DNA of 32,122 nt, from the NCBI GenBank assembly GCA_900315575.1, contig OMZR01000012.1:1-32122 (forward strand). Direction: 5' to 3'. Source of the DNA: an uncultured Veillonellaceae bacterium (GTDB lineage Bacteria > Bacillota > Negativicutes > Selenomonadales > Selenomonadaceae). This document shows, piece by piece, positions 1-8,869 of this stretch. A program made the position numbers and the translations under genes. The stretch's first letter is position 1, and every line of letters starts with the position of its first letter. The notes under the pieces were generated by a model. That model saw only the letters and a program-made list of their open reading frames with translations. It was not told where the DNA came from and made no database searches.

Positions 1-29
1 ACGAGACGTTAAAAAACTTGCGTGACCTC

Positions 30-58
30 TTGAAGAAAAGTGCTCGTCATTCTATAAT
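30..58 (+). promoter_or_regulatory. Sigma-70-type promoter of the repeat protein gene
   Basis: TTGAAG at 30-35 and a perfect TATAAT at 53-58 are separated by 17 bases. Transcription would start near position 65, leaving a leader of about 57 nt before the ATG at 123. Confidence 0.6.
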
Positions 59-122
59 ATAAATAGGAATACCCATGTGTTTGATCAAAGGATGAGAATG
101 CAAGAAAGCGAGGGATAGCTTT

Positions 123-536
123 ATGGGGATTTCAGCAATTGGTGGATCGACATCTGTCATGTCGTTCCAGCAGGTTAACCGCAAGGTCGACAGCGAAGGC
201 ATGCAGAAAGCTTCTGCGATTTCACAGCGGGCCGGTGACGTCACGCGCGTATCGAATTTCGGCAACGAGACGAAACTTGGCACGAGTCCGTTCCAGCGCA
301 TGAACAAGCAGGCCACGAGAATCGGCGAGAGCAAGACGTTGGAGTTCATGCAGAAAGCGAAGAGCTACTATGCGGTTTCGAACTTCGGCAACGAGACGAA
401 CCTCGGGCAGAGCCGCTTCCAGCAGACGAACGCCCAGGTCAGTGCGAAGTTCCAGTCCGTCGCGAGCGCCTATCGGCAGTCCGCCAGCCTCGGCAGCACG
501 AACACGAAAGGTGCACTCGTCGACATCGGTGCATGA
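123..536 (+). CDS. Unknown 137-aa protein with internal repeats
   Basis: I do not recognise this protein. It has no signal peptide and no membrane segment. It carries a repeat of about 42 residues: each unit starts with FQ-x-x-N and ends with a conserved block VSNFGNET-x-LG-x-S. Two full units are present, and a third begins before the C-terminus. The protein is polar, rich in Gln, Ser, Asn and Ala, and probably helical. The ATG at 123 has a GAGGGA ribosome-binding site 7 nt upstream and a clear promoter. It ends at a terminator shared with the convergent FliD-like gene. A surface, flagellar or regulatory role cannot be told from sequence. Reality as a gene is well supported by its signals; function is unknown. 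Confidence 0.7.
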   Translation: MGISAIGGSTSVMSFQQVNRKVDSEGMQKASAISQRAGDVTRVSNFGNETKLGTSPFQRMNKQATRIGESKTLEFMQKAKSYYAVSNFGNETNLGQSRFQQTNAQVSAKFQSVASAYRQSASLGSTNTKGALVDIGA

Positions 537-548
537 GGGAAAACCTGA

Positions 549-586
549 AAAAGCGGTTGCACAACATCATGTGCAACCGCTTTTTT
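549..586. terminator. Bidirectional intrinsic terminator
   Basis: A 12-bp perfect stem (551-562 with 571-582) is flanked by an A-run on the left and a T-run on the right, so it can stop transcripts from both the rightward gene ending at 536 and the leftward gene ending at 612. Confidence 0.9.
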
Positions 587-611
587 CTGCGATCTGGCCG
601 GAATGCCCGGT

Positions 612-1460
612 TCAGAACAGCATGTTCAAGAGGTTTCCTGTCGTCGCATAGCCCGAGATATTGAGCAGCGTGCTGCCCGTGTAGAGCGAAGCTGCCGTCG
701 TTTCACTGCCGAACATCTGCGTGGCGGTCGGGAAGATCTTGTCCTTCTGGAAATTCGCGAGCGCGACATGCGACTCGGCTTTGCCGGCAAGGCCGTTCGA
801 GCCGAGCGTGTTCGCTGCGCGGTCACTTTCCGTCGTCAGCGCCGTGGCGAGCTTGTCCTCATCGACCGAGAGCGCACCCGTCTTGCTGTCGACCGTGATG
901 CCGATGGCACTGTACTGGCCGGAGCGGTACGTCGTGTCGGAAAACTCCGTCGCGAGCGCCGAAGCGCGGTTCGACACGCTCTTGTTGTCCGAGAAGAAAT
1001 CAAGCGCCGTGTTATAGTCCGACACGAGCTGCTTGACATTCTTGATCGCCGACGTCAGGCTGTCGGAATACGTCTTCGTGCCGTCTGCGTTTGTCGTGAT
1101 GTCACTCGCGGAGAACGAGAAGTTCATATTCGCGACAGTCTTGGCAGAGCTCGAAAGATCGGAGAGCGCCGAATTCATCTCGGTGTTGAACGTCTTCTTC
1201 GTCGACTCGTACGACGAGACAAGGCCGGCATAGCCGTTCTTGATACTCGAGAGCGTCTGCATGTCGCTCGCCGACGAAGAAGAGCTGTAGAGCGAAGACG
1301 TCTTGGACGAGGACGAAGAGGATGACGTGAGCGCGGCGAGGGTGGAAGCGGTCGAGGAGGACGAGCTGGTAGAGGAAGAACCCGTCAGGCTCAGACCGTT
1401 GTCCTGCGCCATCTTGTACATGAGGTACGTGTTGTTCGCCATCGAAGAGATCGTAGCCAT
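612..1460 (-). CDS. Short FliD-like (flagellar cap-type) protein
   Basis: The 282-residue protein has a short N-terminal helix, a very Ser/Thr-rich linker (about residues 28-65), and a C-terminal half that reads like the FliD C-terminal domain: SLTSAIKNVKQLVSDYN, RASALATEFSDTTY, then GITVDSKTGALSVDEDKLA. Classical FliD is longer (about 450-700 aa) and carries an N-terminal domain missing here. I place the start at the ATG at 1460, which has AAGGAGG 8 nt upstream; a GTG three codons earlier lies inside the ribosome-binding region. A sigma-28-like promoter precedes it, which fits a late flagellar gene. Likely role: filament cap or another flagellar or adhesive surface protein. FliD relationship is moderately sure; exact role is not. 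Confidence 0.65.
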   Translation of the reverse strand: MATISSMANNTYLMYKMAQDNGLSLTGSSSTSSSSSTASTLAALTSSSSSSSKTSSLYSSSSSASDMQTLSSIKNGYAGLVSSYESTKKTFNTEMNSALSDLSSSAKTVANMNFSFSASDITTNADGTKTYSDSLTSAIKNVKQLVSDYNTALDFFSDNKSVSNRASALATEFSDTTYRSGQYSAIGITVDSKTGALSVDEDKLATALTTESDRAANTLGSNGLAGKAESHVALANFQKDKIFPTATQMFGSETTAASLYTGSTLLNISGYATTGNLLNMLF

Positions 1461-1533
1461 GGAAAACACCTCCTTCCGTGGAATAGAAAGAAACCTGAAT
1501 GGGAGCAGGGAGCCTGTTCCCTCTCCCTATAGT

Positions 1534-1559
1534 ATATCGGATGAAAACGAGAAAAGTTA
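1534..1559 (-). promoter_or_regulatory. Sigma-28 (flagellar) type promoter
   Basis: Reading leftward, TAAC (1559-1556), a 15-nt spacer and CCGATAT (1540-1534) match the flagellar sigma consensus TAAA-N15-CCGATAT with one mismatch. It lies about 75 nt upstream of the FliD-like start. Confidence 0.6.
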
Positions 1560-1575
1560 AGGGGTTTTGACGAAA

Positions 1576-2790
1576 ATGGAGAAAAAATTTTCGGAAGACA
1601 TCGCAGCGATGTTCGAAGTGACAGATACAGAGCTCCGTCGCGGCATGGAAGACTTCATGGAAGAGATGGCACGCGGCCTCGAAGATCCGTCGCAGTCGAC
1701 GCTCTACATGGAGCCGTGCTATGTCGCGCTGCCAAGCGGAAAAGAGCGCGGTCGGGCACTCGCGCTCGACTTCGGCGGCACGAATGCGCGCGCCTCGCTC
1801 GTCGAGTTCGCAGAGGAAGGTCTGCACGTCGTACGGCAGGCCGCACGGCCGCTGCGAAAAGCAGGCGTGTATGATGTCACGACAAAGGACACGTCGCGCG
1901 AAGAGCTCTTTGACTTCCTCGCGGGGCTCGTGGCCGACGTGCTCGCAGGGGAAAATACGGCCGCGCTGCCGCTCGGCCATACATTCTCCTATGGCACACA
2001 TCAGGAGGCACTGCGCGACGCGCGCCTCATCGTCTGGTCAAAGGAAATCGCCGTGCCGGGCGTCGAAGGCGAGATGGTGAATGCGCTGCTCGGAGAAGCC
2101 CTGCGACGCAAAGGCCTCGTCGTCACGCCGACAGCCATCCTCAACGACACCGTTGCCGTGCTGCTCGCGGCCGCATTCCGCGCACCTGGCACGGCCATCG
2201 GAACGATCTATGCGACGGGCTTCAACAGCTGCTACCTCGAAACATTTGGCAGCAAGCGTCCGCCGATGGTCTATAACATCGAGTCGGGGAGCTATGGCCA
2301 CTTCCCGCAGAATGACTACGACAAAGCACTCGACGCAGAGAGCGCGAAGCCCGGTGCGCAGAAGCTCGAAAAGATGATCTCGGGCCGCTACCTCGGCGAA
2401 CTGCTCGGCCGGATCGTGCGCGATGGTGACCACCTCGCCGAACTGCCAGCGTATACAGGCGAAGATGTTTCGCGCCTTGCCACGCAGGGCACAGAGGCCG
2501 AGCAGCGCGTCGCCCGTGCCTTGATCCGCCGCTCCGCCCGCCTCGCCGCCATGACCCTCGCCGCCGTCCTGCGCCATCGTGCGAACGCCGACCACCTCTC
2601 CGCCATCCCGCCCCAGCCCCTCGCCATCGACGGCTCCGTCTTCGAGCACATGCCCGACATCGAGCGAGAAATGCGCTTTGCCCTAGAAAAACTTCTCTCC
2701 CCCTCAGAAGCGACTGGCCTTGCTTTCAAGCTCGAAAAGGACGCCTCCGGCACAGGCGCAGCCATCGCGGCCATTCTCGGCACTATGTGA
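1576..2790 (+). CDS. Hexokinase
   Basis: This 404-residue enzyme belongs to the hexokinase family with the eukaryote-type fold, not the ROK glucokinases. It phosphorylates glucose or other hexoses with ATP in the cytoplasm. Visible motifs: phosphate-1 loop LDFGGTN (residues 64-70), sugar-binding LGHTFSYGTHQ (about 133-143), catalytic Asp in ILNDTVA (D191), ATGFNSCYLE, and NIESGSYG, the counterpart of the glucose-binding Glu segment. The adenosine-side segment is AIDGSVFEHMP near the C-terminus. An in-frame TTG at 1567 is only 2 nt from the AAGGGG ribosome-binding site, so the ATG at 1576 is preferred although its spacing (11 nt) is long. Pyruvate kinase follows on the same strand but with its own promoter. 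Confidence 0.88.
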   Translation: MEKKFSEDIAAMFEVTDTELRRGMEDFMEEMARGLEDPSQSTLYMEPCYVALPSGKERGRALALDFGGTNARASLVEFAEEGLHVVRQAARPLRKAGVYDVTTKDTSREELFDFLAGLVADVLAGENTAALPLGHTFSYGTHQEALRDARLIVWSKEIAVPGVEGEMVNALLGEALRRKGLVVTPTAILNDTVAVLLAAAFRAPGTAIGTIYATGFNSCYLETFGSKRPPMVYNIESGSYGHFPQNDYDKALDAESAKPGAQKLEKMISGRYLGELLGRIVRDGDHLAELPAYTGEDVSRLATQGTEAEQRVARALIRRSARLAAMTLAAVLRHRANADHLSAIPPQPLAIDGSVFEHMPDIEREMRFALEKLLSPSEATGLAFKLEKDASGTGAAIAAILGTM

Positions 2791-2806
2791 GCGTCTCTTG
2801 AGTGCC

Positions 2807-2853
2807 AGCCCCCCTCCAGAGGGGGGACGGGCCGCGCGAGCGGCGGGGGAGTC
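2807..2853 (+). repeat. Solo arm of the palindromic element (type B)
   Basis: AGCCCCCCTC-N4-GAGGGGGGACGG is followed by a GCCGC/GCGGC hairpin and GGGGGAGT. It matches one arm of the composite elements elsewhere in the window, but no partner arm follows. A separate small hairpin, ATATGAC/GTCATAT, lies at 2865-2885. Confidence 0.75.
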
Positions 2854-3009
2854 CCCTGCATGGCATATGACGAAGCAGGTCATATCTTCCGTGGGTGCGA
2901 TAAGAATACAAAAAACGTCCATTTTTGCTTTTTGTATACACGCAATCATAACCAATAAGAAAGAACCTGAATTTCCTGCAAATTTTTTCCAAAATACGCC
3001 GAAAACCTC

Positions 3010-3039
3010 TTTACTTGCCCGCCGAAAGAGTGTTACGAT
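3010..3039 (+). promoter_or_regulatory. Candidate pyk promoter
   Basis: TTTACT (3010-3015) and TACGAT (3034-3039) are separated by 18 nt and lie 47 nt before the pyk start. Each hexamer matches consensus at four of six positions, so the call is tentative. Confidence 0.35.
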
Positions 3040-3085
3040 AAAGGCAACGAAACTGAAACTGATTTTAGAACTGTGGAGGTATGAC

Positions 3086-4513
3086 ATGTTAAAGAAGACG
3101 AAAATCATCTGCACGCAGGGTCCCGCGACGGAGAAGCCGGGCGTGGTTGACGCGCTCATTGAAAACGGCATGAATCTGGCCCGTTTCAATTTCTCGCACG
3201 GCGATCATGCGGAGCACCTCCGCCGCATCAACATGGTCCGCGAGGCAGCGAAGAAGGCCGGCAAGGTCATTTCGCTCGTGCTCGACACGAAAGGCCCGGA
3301 GATGCGCCTCGGCGAGTTCAAAGACGGCAGCGTCATGCTGGAAAAAGGCAAGCAGTTCACGCTGACGTATGACGACACGCCGGGCGACGAGACGCATGTC
3401 TCCGTCAACCACAAAGGCCTCTATACGGAAGTGAAGCCGGGCGACACGCTGCTGCTCTCCGACGGCCTCGTCGCGCTGAAGGTCGACGAGATCCGCGGCA
3501 AGGACATCATCACGACGATCCAGAACGACGGCAAGATGTCCACGAAGAAGCGCGTCGCGGCTCCGGGCGTCAGCCTCGGCCTGCCGCCGATTTCCGAGCA
3601 GGACGAAAAAGACATCATCTTCGGCTGCGAGCAGGACATGGACTTCGTCGCTGCTTCCTTCATCCAGCGCCCGGAGGACGTCCTCGCCATCCGCAAGCTC
3701 ATCGAGGAGCACAACGGCCACATGGAGATCGTGCCGAAAATCGAGAACCTCGAAGGCGTCAAGAACTTTGACGACATCCTTGAAGTCTCCGACGGCATCA
3801 TGGTTGCGCGCGGCGACCTCGGCGTCGAGGTTCCGGCGGAGGATGTGCCGCTGATCCAGAAAGAGATCATCAAGAAGTGCAACAAGGCTGGCAAACCGGT
3901 CATCGTCGCAACGCAGATGCTCGAGTCCATGACGACGAACCCGCGTCCGACGCGCGCCGAAGTCTCAGACGTCGGCAACGCCATCCTTGACGGCACGGAC
4001 GCCATCATGCTCTCCGGCGAGACGGCTTCCGGCGACTATCCGGTCGAGGCAGTCTCGACGATGAACCGTATCGCGCAGCGCATCGAGAGCTCGCTCGAGT
4101 ACAAGGAGCTCTTCGTCGAGCGCGGCATCGAGCACCTGCAGTCCCGCACGCGCGCCGTGGCGCATGCAACGGTGCAGATGGCATGGGAGCTCGACGTCCC
4201 GGCTATCATCACGCCGACCGTCAGCGGCTACACGACGAAAGTCGTCTCGCGCTATCGTCCGAAAGCGACGATTGTCGCCTATACGCCGGACGCAAAAGTC
4301 GTCCGCCAGCTCAATCTCCGCTGGGGCGTCTATCCGGTGCTCGGCACGCAGTGGAAGGATGTTGACGAGATGATCAACAACGCCGTCTCCGCAGCCGTCA
4401 AGCAGGGCACGCTCAAGCGCGGCGACACGACGATCATCACCTCCGGCATCAAGCTCCAGAGCAAGACGAGCGTCGGCAACAACACGAACATGATCCGCGT
4501 GTACCAGATCTGA
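3086..4513 (+). CDS. pyk: Pyruvate kinase
   Basis: This catalyses the last step of glycolysis: phosphoenolpyruvate plus ADP gives pyruvate plus ATP. It has 475 residues, the usual length for a bacterial enzyme without the extra C-terminal PEP-utiliser domain. Visible landmarks are the N-terminal barrel strand KIICTQGPA, LARFNFSHG (R33, N35, S37; nucleotide and K+ contacts), LDTKGPE (67-72), the metal-binding MVARGDLGVEV, and the family signature around ATQMLESM and NPRPTRAEVSDV. The frame is open far upstream, but the ATG at 3086 has GGAGGT 5 nt ahead and begins exactly where the conserved domain does. It is followed by a type-B repeat arm and a terminator at 4667. Confidence 0.96.
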   Translation: MLKKTKIICTQGPATEKPGVVDALIENGMNLARFNFSHGDHAEHLRRINMVREAAKKAGKVISLVLDTKGPEMRLGEFKDGSVMLEKGKQFTLTYDDTPGDETHVSVNHKGLYTEVKPGDTLLLSDGLVALKVDEIRGKDIITTIQNDGKMSTKKRVAAPGVSLGLPPISEQDEKDIIFGCEQDMDFVAASFIQRPEDVLAIRKLIEEHNGHMEIVPKIENLEGVKNFDDILEVSDGIMVARGDLGVEVPAEDVPLIQKEIIKKCNKAGKPVIVATQMLESMTTNPRPTRAEVSDVGNAILDGTDAIMLSGETASGDYPVEAVSTMNRIAQRIESSLEYKELFVERGIEHLQSRTRAVAHATVQMAWELDVPAIITPTVSGYTTKVVSRYRPKATIVAYTPDAKVVRQLNLRWGVYPVLGTQWKDVDEMINNAVSAAVKQGTLKRGDTTIITSGIKLQSKTSVGNNTNMIRVYQI

Positions 4514-4580
4514 ACACAACCTTCTACACCTTTTTATCCGTAGCCCTTCATTTGCGGGTGGCGAAGCATCTTTTATCCTT

Positions 4581-4784
4581 AGCCCCCCTCTTTGAGGGGG
4601 GACGGGCCGCGAAGCGGCGGGGGGAGTAGTAGGATGCTCCAGCCTGACAAATCGCACGTTGCAACGAAAGCACCTCTACATTCAGCGAGGTGCTTTTGTT
4701 TTGCCCATAACATTGTTAGTATCGTGCTTCCAACTACTCCCCCAGTCAGCCTGCGGCTGACAGCCCCCTCAGGGAAGGGGCCTT
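4581..4784. repeat. Composite palindromic element, arms B and C
   Basis: The left arm is type B (AGCCCCCCTC ... GGCGGGGGGAGTAGTAGGATGC). The right arm is type C inverted (CAACTACTCCCCCAGTCAGCC ... AGGGAAGGGGCC). The core differs from the other composites: it lacks the CTAAAG palindrome and holds a terminator hairpin, and the whole is about 20 bp longer. It fills most of the 374-bp gap between pyk and secG. Confidence 0.7.
4667..4702 (+). terminator. Intrinsic terminator downstream of pyk
   Basis: AAAGCACCTC (4667-4676) pairs with GAGGTGCTTT (4687-4696) and is followed by TTTTGTTTT. It lies 150 nt after pyk, inside the composite repeat. Confidence 0.8.
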
Positions 4785-4817
4785 TTGGGGCGTGCGCATC
4801 CGCAACGTTCTTTTCTC

Positions 4818-4847
4818 TTGCCATACTTGCACCCTTTGTGATAAGAT
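4818..4847 (+). promoter_or_regulatory. Candidate secG promoter
   Basis: TTGCCA (4818-4823) and TAAGAT (4842-4847) are separated by 18 nt and lie 40 nt before the secG start. Neither hexamer is perfect. Confidence 0.35.
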
Positions 4848-4887
4848 AAACTGTAACTTCTACCACAAGAACAGGAGGCATATAGGT

Positions 4888-5115
4888 TTGCTGACCTTAT
4901 TGATGATACTCGACGCGATCGTCTGTATCGCGCTTATCGCGGCCGTGCTCGGGCAGGAAGCGAAATCGGACGGCATGGGCGGTCTCGGCGGCGGCGCGGA
5001 AACGGTCTTTTCGAGCAAGGCGCGCGGCATGGACGCGTTGCTTGCGCGTGTGACCGTCGTGCTCGCCATCCTCTTCGCCCTCATCACCATCGTGATCGCC
5101 CGCATGACATCATGA
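4888..5115 (+). CDS. secG: Protein translocase subunit SecG
   Basis: SecG is the small accessory membrane subunit of the SecYEG channel. The 75-residue product has two hydrophobic segments (about residues 2-22 and 52-72) joined by a Gly-rich loop containing GMGGLGGGAETVF, the family hallmark. The start is a TTG at 4888 with AGGAGG 9 nt upstream; no ATG fits, since the first in-frame Met lies inside the first membrane segment. Gene order secG, esterase, rnr, smpB is conserved in Firmicutes and supports the call. A terminator follows at once, so downstream genes probably depend on read-through or on other promoters. Confidence 0.9.
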   Translation: MLTLLMILDAIVCIALIAAVLGQEAKSDGMGGLGGGAETVFSSKARGMDALLARVTVVLAILFALITIVIARMTS

Positions 5116-5132
5116 TTTAGGGAATGAGGAAG

Positions 5133-5168
5133 CGTTCTCTCTTGCCGTGGCAGGGGAGGGCGTTTTTT
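5133..5168 (+). terminator. Terminator or attenuator between secG and the esterase
   Basis: A 14-bp stem with several G-T pairs (5133-5146 with 5149-5162) is followed by six T residues. The tight loop means the innermost pair probably opens. Confidence 0.7.
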
Positions 5169-5196
5169 CTTGTATGCGCAGGGAGGAGGAAACCGC

Positions 5197-5997
5197 ATGA
5201 TCCAGAAAGGTGCAGAACCCTTCTTCTTTTCGGGCGGCCCGCATGGCGTGCTGCTGCTGCATGGCTTCACGGGGAGTCCGGCGGACCTGCTGCTCCTCGG
5301 GCGGGCGCTCGCGCGGCAGGGCTTCACGGTGCTTGCGCCGCGGCTTGCAGGCCATGGTACGAATGAGGAAGACCTCAGCCGCCAGACGGCGGAAGACTGG
5401 CTCGACTCCGCGCGCGACGGCTACGCGCTGCTCGCGGGCTGCTGCAAGAAGATTTCCATCGTCGGCCATTCGATGGGCGGCGTACTCGCGTTCCTGCTCG
5501 CGGCCGAAAAGAAAGTCCATCGGATCGTGAGTCTCGCGACGCCGGTCTTCATCGCGCCCGAGCGCGGCGCCGACCGCCTGCCGCCGCTGAAATTCTGCCG
5601 CGGCCGCTACGTGCCAAAGCGCCGCAAGCCGATGAAGAAAGTCCCCGAGGCCGTCAATGAAACGTATCTGACCATGCCGCTCGTCTCCGTGCACGAGCTC
5701 TTCGGCCTCATCCACACCATGACGGAGCAGCTGCAAAACGTCGATCGTCCAACCCTGATCCTCCACAGCCTCCAGGACCACACGGCCGACGTCAGGAGTG
5801 CAGGATACCTCTGCGACCACATCGCATCAGAGAAAAAGGAAACCCTCTACCTCAAGCGCTCCGGCCACCTCCTGCCGCTCGACTGCGAACGCGACAAGGT
5901 CTTCGCCGCGACGGCGAAGTTTTTGGCAGGGAAATGGCATTTCCATCGGAAGAAGACAGAAACGGAAGAAGCACAGCCCCCAAGCCTCCCTCGGTGA
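5197..5997 (+). CDS. Carboxylesterase / monoacylglycerol lipase-type alpha/beta hydrolase
   Basis: This 266-residue cytoplasmic hydrolase resembles the Est30 carboxylesterases encoded beside secG and rnr. The oxyanion segment LLHGFTGSP is at about residues 20-28. The nucleophile elbow GHSMGG places the catalytic Ser at 92; Asp194 (SLQDHTAD) and His224 (RSGHLLPLD) complete the triad. The ATG at 5197 follows the ribosome-binding site GGGAGGAGGA. The last residues (QPPSLPR) and the stop codon are encoded by the palindromic element that begins near 5983, so the native C-terminus has been altered. The physiological substrate is unknown. Confidence 0.88.
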   Translation: MIQKGAEPFFFSGGPHGVLLLHGFTGSPADLLLLGRALARQGFTVLAPRLAGHGTNEEDLSRQTAEDWLDSARDGYALLAGCCKKISIVGHSMGGVLAFLLAAEKKVHRIVSLATPVFIAPERGADRLPPLKFCRGRYVPKRRKPMKKVPEAVNETYLTMPLVSVHELFGLIHTMTEQLQNVDRPTLILHSLQDHTADVRSAGYLCDHIASEKKETLYLKRSGHLLPLDCERDKVFAATAKFLAGKWHFHRKKTETEEAQPPSLPR

Positions 5998-6166
5998 GGG
6001 AGGGGGACCGCGAAGCGGTGGTGGGAGTAGTAGGATGCTGGAGACTGACAGAAATGCAGACATCGCTAAAGTCCTTTAGCAAATTTCGCATTTTTGCTTG
6101 GCTCCAGCACCCAACTACTCCCCCAGTCAGCCTGTCGGCTGACAGCCCCCTCAGGGAAGGGGCCTT
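5983..6166. repeat. Composite palindromic element, arms A and C
   Basis: This 184-bp element lies between the esterase and rnr. The left arm is type A (CCCTC-N4-GAGGG hairpin, then ACCGCGAAGCGGT, then GGTGGGAGTAGTAGGATGCTGG). The core holds a perfect GCTAAAG-TC-CTTTAGC palindrome at 6065-6080. The right arm is type C inverted and ends in a hairpin followed by TTTT, which could act as a terminator. The left arm supplies the esterase stop codon. Confidence 0.85.
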
Positions 6167-6184
6167 TTATGAGAAAGGAACTAT

Positions 6185-8869
6185 ATGGAACTCGATTTAA
6201 AAGAACGGATCTACACATTCGTAAAAGAGGCCGACCGGCCCATGCTTTCTGAGGACATCGCCGAGGGTATGGGGCTTGAGGGCGAGGAACTCGTGGCGTT
6301 CCCGGCCGCGCTGGAGGCGCTGGAGACGGAAGCGCGCCTCATCAAGAACCGCAGCGACCTCTATGGCACGCCGGAGCGCATGCACCTCGTCGTCGGACGC
6401 CTCTCGATGACGGCGAAGGGCTTTGGCTTCATCATCCCGGACATCAAGGAGACGGACGAGGACACGGACGTCTTCGTCCCAGGCGTCCACCTCGCGACGG
6501 CCATGCATGGCGACCGCGTCATCGCACGCGTCACGCCGCCGGAGGAAGAGGGCCGCTCGCGCGAAGGCGAAATCATCCGCGTCATTGAGCGCGCGAACGA
6601 GCGTATCGTCGGCACATTCGACAGCCGCAAGACGTTCGGCTTCGTCTCGCCGGACAACACGAAGCTCAACAGCGACATCTTTGTCCCGAAGAAAGCCTTC
6701 CACGGCGCGAAGACGGGCAGCAAGGTCGTCGTCGAAATCACGAAATGGCCGGAAGCCCGCCACAATGCCGAGGGCAAGGTCGTCGAAGTGCTCGGCCAGA
6801 AAGGCGACCCGGGCGTCGACGTGCTTGCCGTCATGCGCCAGTACGAGCTCGCGGAAGACTTCCCGGAGGAAGTGCAGGACATCGCCGACCACATCGAGCA
6901 GAATCCTTCGCCGGACGAATACGAAGGCCGCCGCGACCGCCGCGACCTCACGATTGTGACCGTCGATGGCGACGATTCGAAGGACTTCGATGACGGCGTC
7001 TACGTCAGGAAGAACGATGACGGCTCCTATTTCCTCGGCGTCTACATCGCCGATGTCTCGTGGTACGTCCGCGAGGGCGAGCCGCTCGACAAAGAAGCCT
7101 ACGAGCGCGGCACGAGCGTCTATCTCGTTGACCGTGTCGTGCCGATGCTGCCGTTCGCCCTTTCAAACGGCATCTGCAGCCTCAATGCGGGCGTTGACCG
7201 CCTCTCGATGGCCTGCGAGATGCAGGTGAGCCCGACAGGCGAGATCACGAGCTACGAAATCGTCCCAGCTGTCATCCATGTCTACCGTCGTCTCACGTAT
7301 AACATTGTCAACCGCGTCCTCGTCGACAAAGACCCCGAGGAAATCGAGCGCCAGAAAGACATCCTGCCGATGCTCGAGACGCTCGAAGAGCTCCGCCACA
7401 TCATGAAGGCAAAGCGCCATGCGCGCGGCTCCATCGATTTCGAGATTCCGGAAGTCAAGGTCAAGCTCGACGAGAAGGGCCACCCGATCGAACTCATCAA
7501 GCGCACGGGCTCGCTCGCGGAATCCATCATCGAGGAATGCATGCTCGCGGCGAATGAGACCGTCGCGAAGCACATGGATCAGAAGCATCTGCCATTCCTC
7601 TATCGCGTGCACGAGCAGCCGAGCGATGAAAAGATGGAGAACTTCAACAACCTGCTCGGCGCGTTCGGCCTCTTCGTCCATCAGGATGAGGACGGCAAGG
7701 TGCGCCCCATCGACATCCAGCAGGTGCTCGAGAAAGTCAAGGGCAAGCCGGAAGAAAAAATCGTCGAGACCGTCTCGCTGCGCTCCATGCAGCAGGCGCG
7801 CTATGCGGCGGAAAGCCTTGGCCATTTCGGTCTTGCGGCACGTTATTACACGCATTTCACGTCGCCAATCCGCCGCTATCCTGACCTCATCGTGCACCGT
7901 CTGCTGCGCGAGACATTCGCGACGGGTACGATGCCGGCCGAGCGCCAGGCAAAGCTCCGCACGACGCTGCCGGACATCGCCGACCACGCCTCGCAGCGCG
8001 AGCGCATCGCCATCGAGGCCGAGCGCGAGACGACGGACATGAAGAAGATCGAGTACATGGCGCAGTTCGTCGGCGAGGAATTCCCCGGCACGATTTCGGG
8101 CGTCACGGCGTTCGGCCTGTTCGTCGAGCTCGAGAACGGTGTCGAGGGCCTCGTGCATGTCTCGACGATGATCAACGATTTCTACGAGTACAAAGAAGAA
8201 CTCTACGCCATGGTCGGCGAAAAGACGCAGCAGACGTACCGCCTCGGCGACGCCGTCGAGATCCTGCTCGTGCGCGCGAATGTCGATGAGCGCAACCTCG
8301 ACTTCGTGCTCAAAGACAATGGCGCCTATGACCCCGTCGCGATGAAGAACGCCGTCGGCGGCGGCAAGAAAGGCGGCAGCGGCCGCAAGCCCGATGACAA
8401 GGGCAAGGGCGATCGCGACAAAAGCCGCGGCGGCCGTTCGCGCGGCGGCCGTCGTGGCGGCAATGGCGGCGGCAATGCATTTGCCGATGCCCTGCGTGCC
8501 GCCGAGCACCGCAAGGACGACCATCCATCGCGCAACCGCGGCAAGAGTGGCGAAAAGCGCCCCGGCCGCACGACGCAGCAGCGCGACACGCGCCGTCCGT
8601 CGGGCAAGAAGGACGCGAATGAGAAGCGTCTCGAAAAGCGCGTCGCGGGTGCCTGGGGCACGCCGAAGCCGCAGCGCGAGCGCCGCGACCGCGATGACTA
8701 CCAGCGCGTCCGCGTCACGGGTCTCAACAAGGCCGTCTGGCCGGATCCGCCGGGCTACCACGAGCGCAAGCAGCGCGAAGAAGAGCTCCAGCAGAAGCAG
8801 CGGAGCGCCGACCGCCAGCGCCCGCGCCCGCATCGCAAGACCGAAGACGGCACGAAGGACAGCAAATAA
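6185..8869 (+). CDS. rnr: Ribonuclease R (3'-5' exoribonuclease)
   Basis: RNase R degrades structured RNA 3' to 5' and works with SmpB/tmRNA in clearing defective mRNA. Domain order: N-terminal winged helix (about 1-70), cold-shock domains (about 70-225), the RNB catalytic domain with the Asp cluster DSKDFDDG near residue 262 and [10 protein letters not shown], then an S1 domain (about 634-716). The ATG at 6185 has AAGGA upstream. At 894 residues it is longer than most homologues (about 700-820) because of a basic tail of about 178 residues rich in Gly, Arg and Lys. The stop codon overlaps the smpB start by one base (TAATG), so the two are translationally coupled. Confidence 0.96.
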   Translation: MELDLKERIYTFVKEADRPMLSEDIAEGMGLEGEELVAFPAALEALETEARLIKNRSDLYGTPERMHLVVGRLSMTAKGFGFIIPDIKETDEDTDVFVPGVHLATAMHGDRVIARVTPPEEEGRSREGEIIRVIERANERIVGTFDSRKTFGFVSPDNTKLNSDIFVPKKAFHGAKTGSKVVVEITKWPEARHNAEGKVVEVLGQKGDPGVDVLAVMRQYELAEDFPEEVQDIADHIEQNPSPDEYEGRRDRRDLTIVTVDGDDSKDFDDGVYVRKNDDGSYFLGVYIADVSWYVREGEPLDKEAYERGTSVYLVDRVVPMLPFALSNGICSLNAGVDRLSMACEMQVSPTGEITSYEIVPAVIHVYRRLTYNIVNRVLVDKDPEEIERQKDILPMLETLEELRHIMKAKRHARGSIDFEIPEVKVKLDEKGHPIELIKRTGSLAESIIEECMLAANETVAKHMDQKHLPFLYRVHEQPSDEKMENFNNLLGAFGLFVHQDEDGKVRPIDIQQVLEKVKGKPEEKIVETVSLRSMQQARYAAESLGHFGLAARYYTHFTSPIRRYPDLIVHRLLRETFATGTMPAERQAKLRTTLPDIADHASQRERIAIEAERETTDMKKIEYMAQFVGEEFPGTISGVTAFGLFVELENGVEGLVHVSTMINDFYEYKEELYAMVGEKTQQTYRLGDAVEILLVRANVDERNLDFVLKDNGAYDPVAMKNAVGGGKKGGSGRKPDDKGKGDRDKSRGGRSRGGRRGGNGGGNAFADALRAAEHRKDDHPSRNRGKSGEKRPGRTTQQRDTRRPSGKKDANEKRLEKRVAGAWGTPKPQRERRDRDDYQRVRVTGLNKAVWPDPPGYHERKQREEELQQKQRSADRQRPRPHRKTEDGTKDSK

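Noticed and set aside
2720..3085. N-terminal extension of pyruvate kinase
   Set aside because: The open frame overlaps the hexokinase gene and a repeat, while the conserved domain and a good ribosome-binding site begin at 3086.
4581..6166. CRISPR array
   Set aside because: The repeats are hairpin arms in inverted pairs at irregular intervals, without regular direct repeats and spacers, and no cas genes are present.
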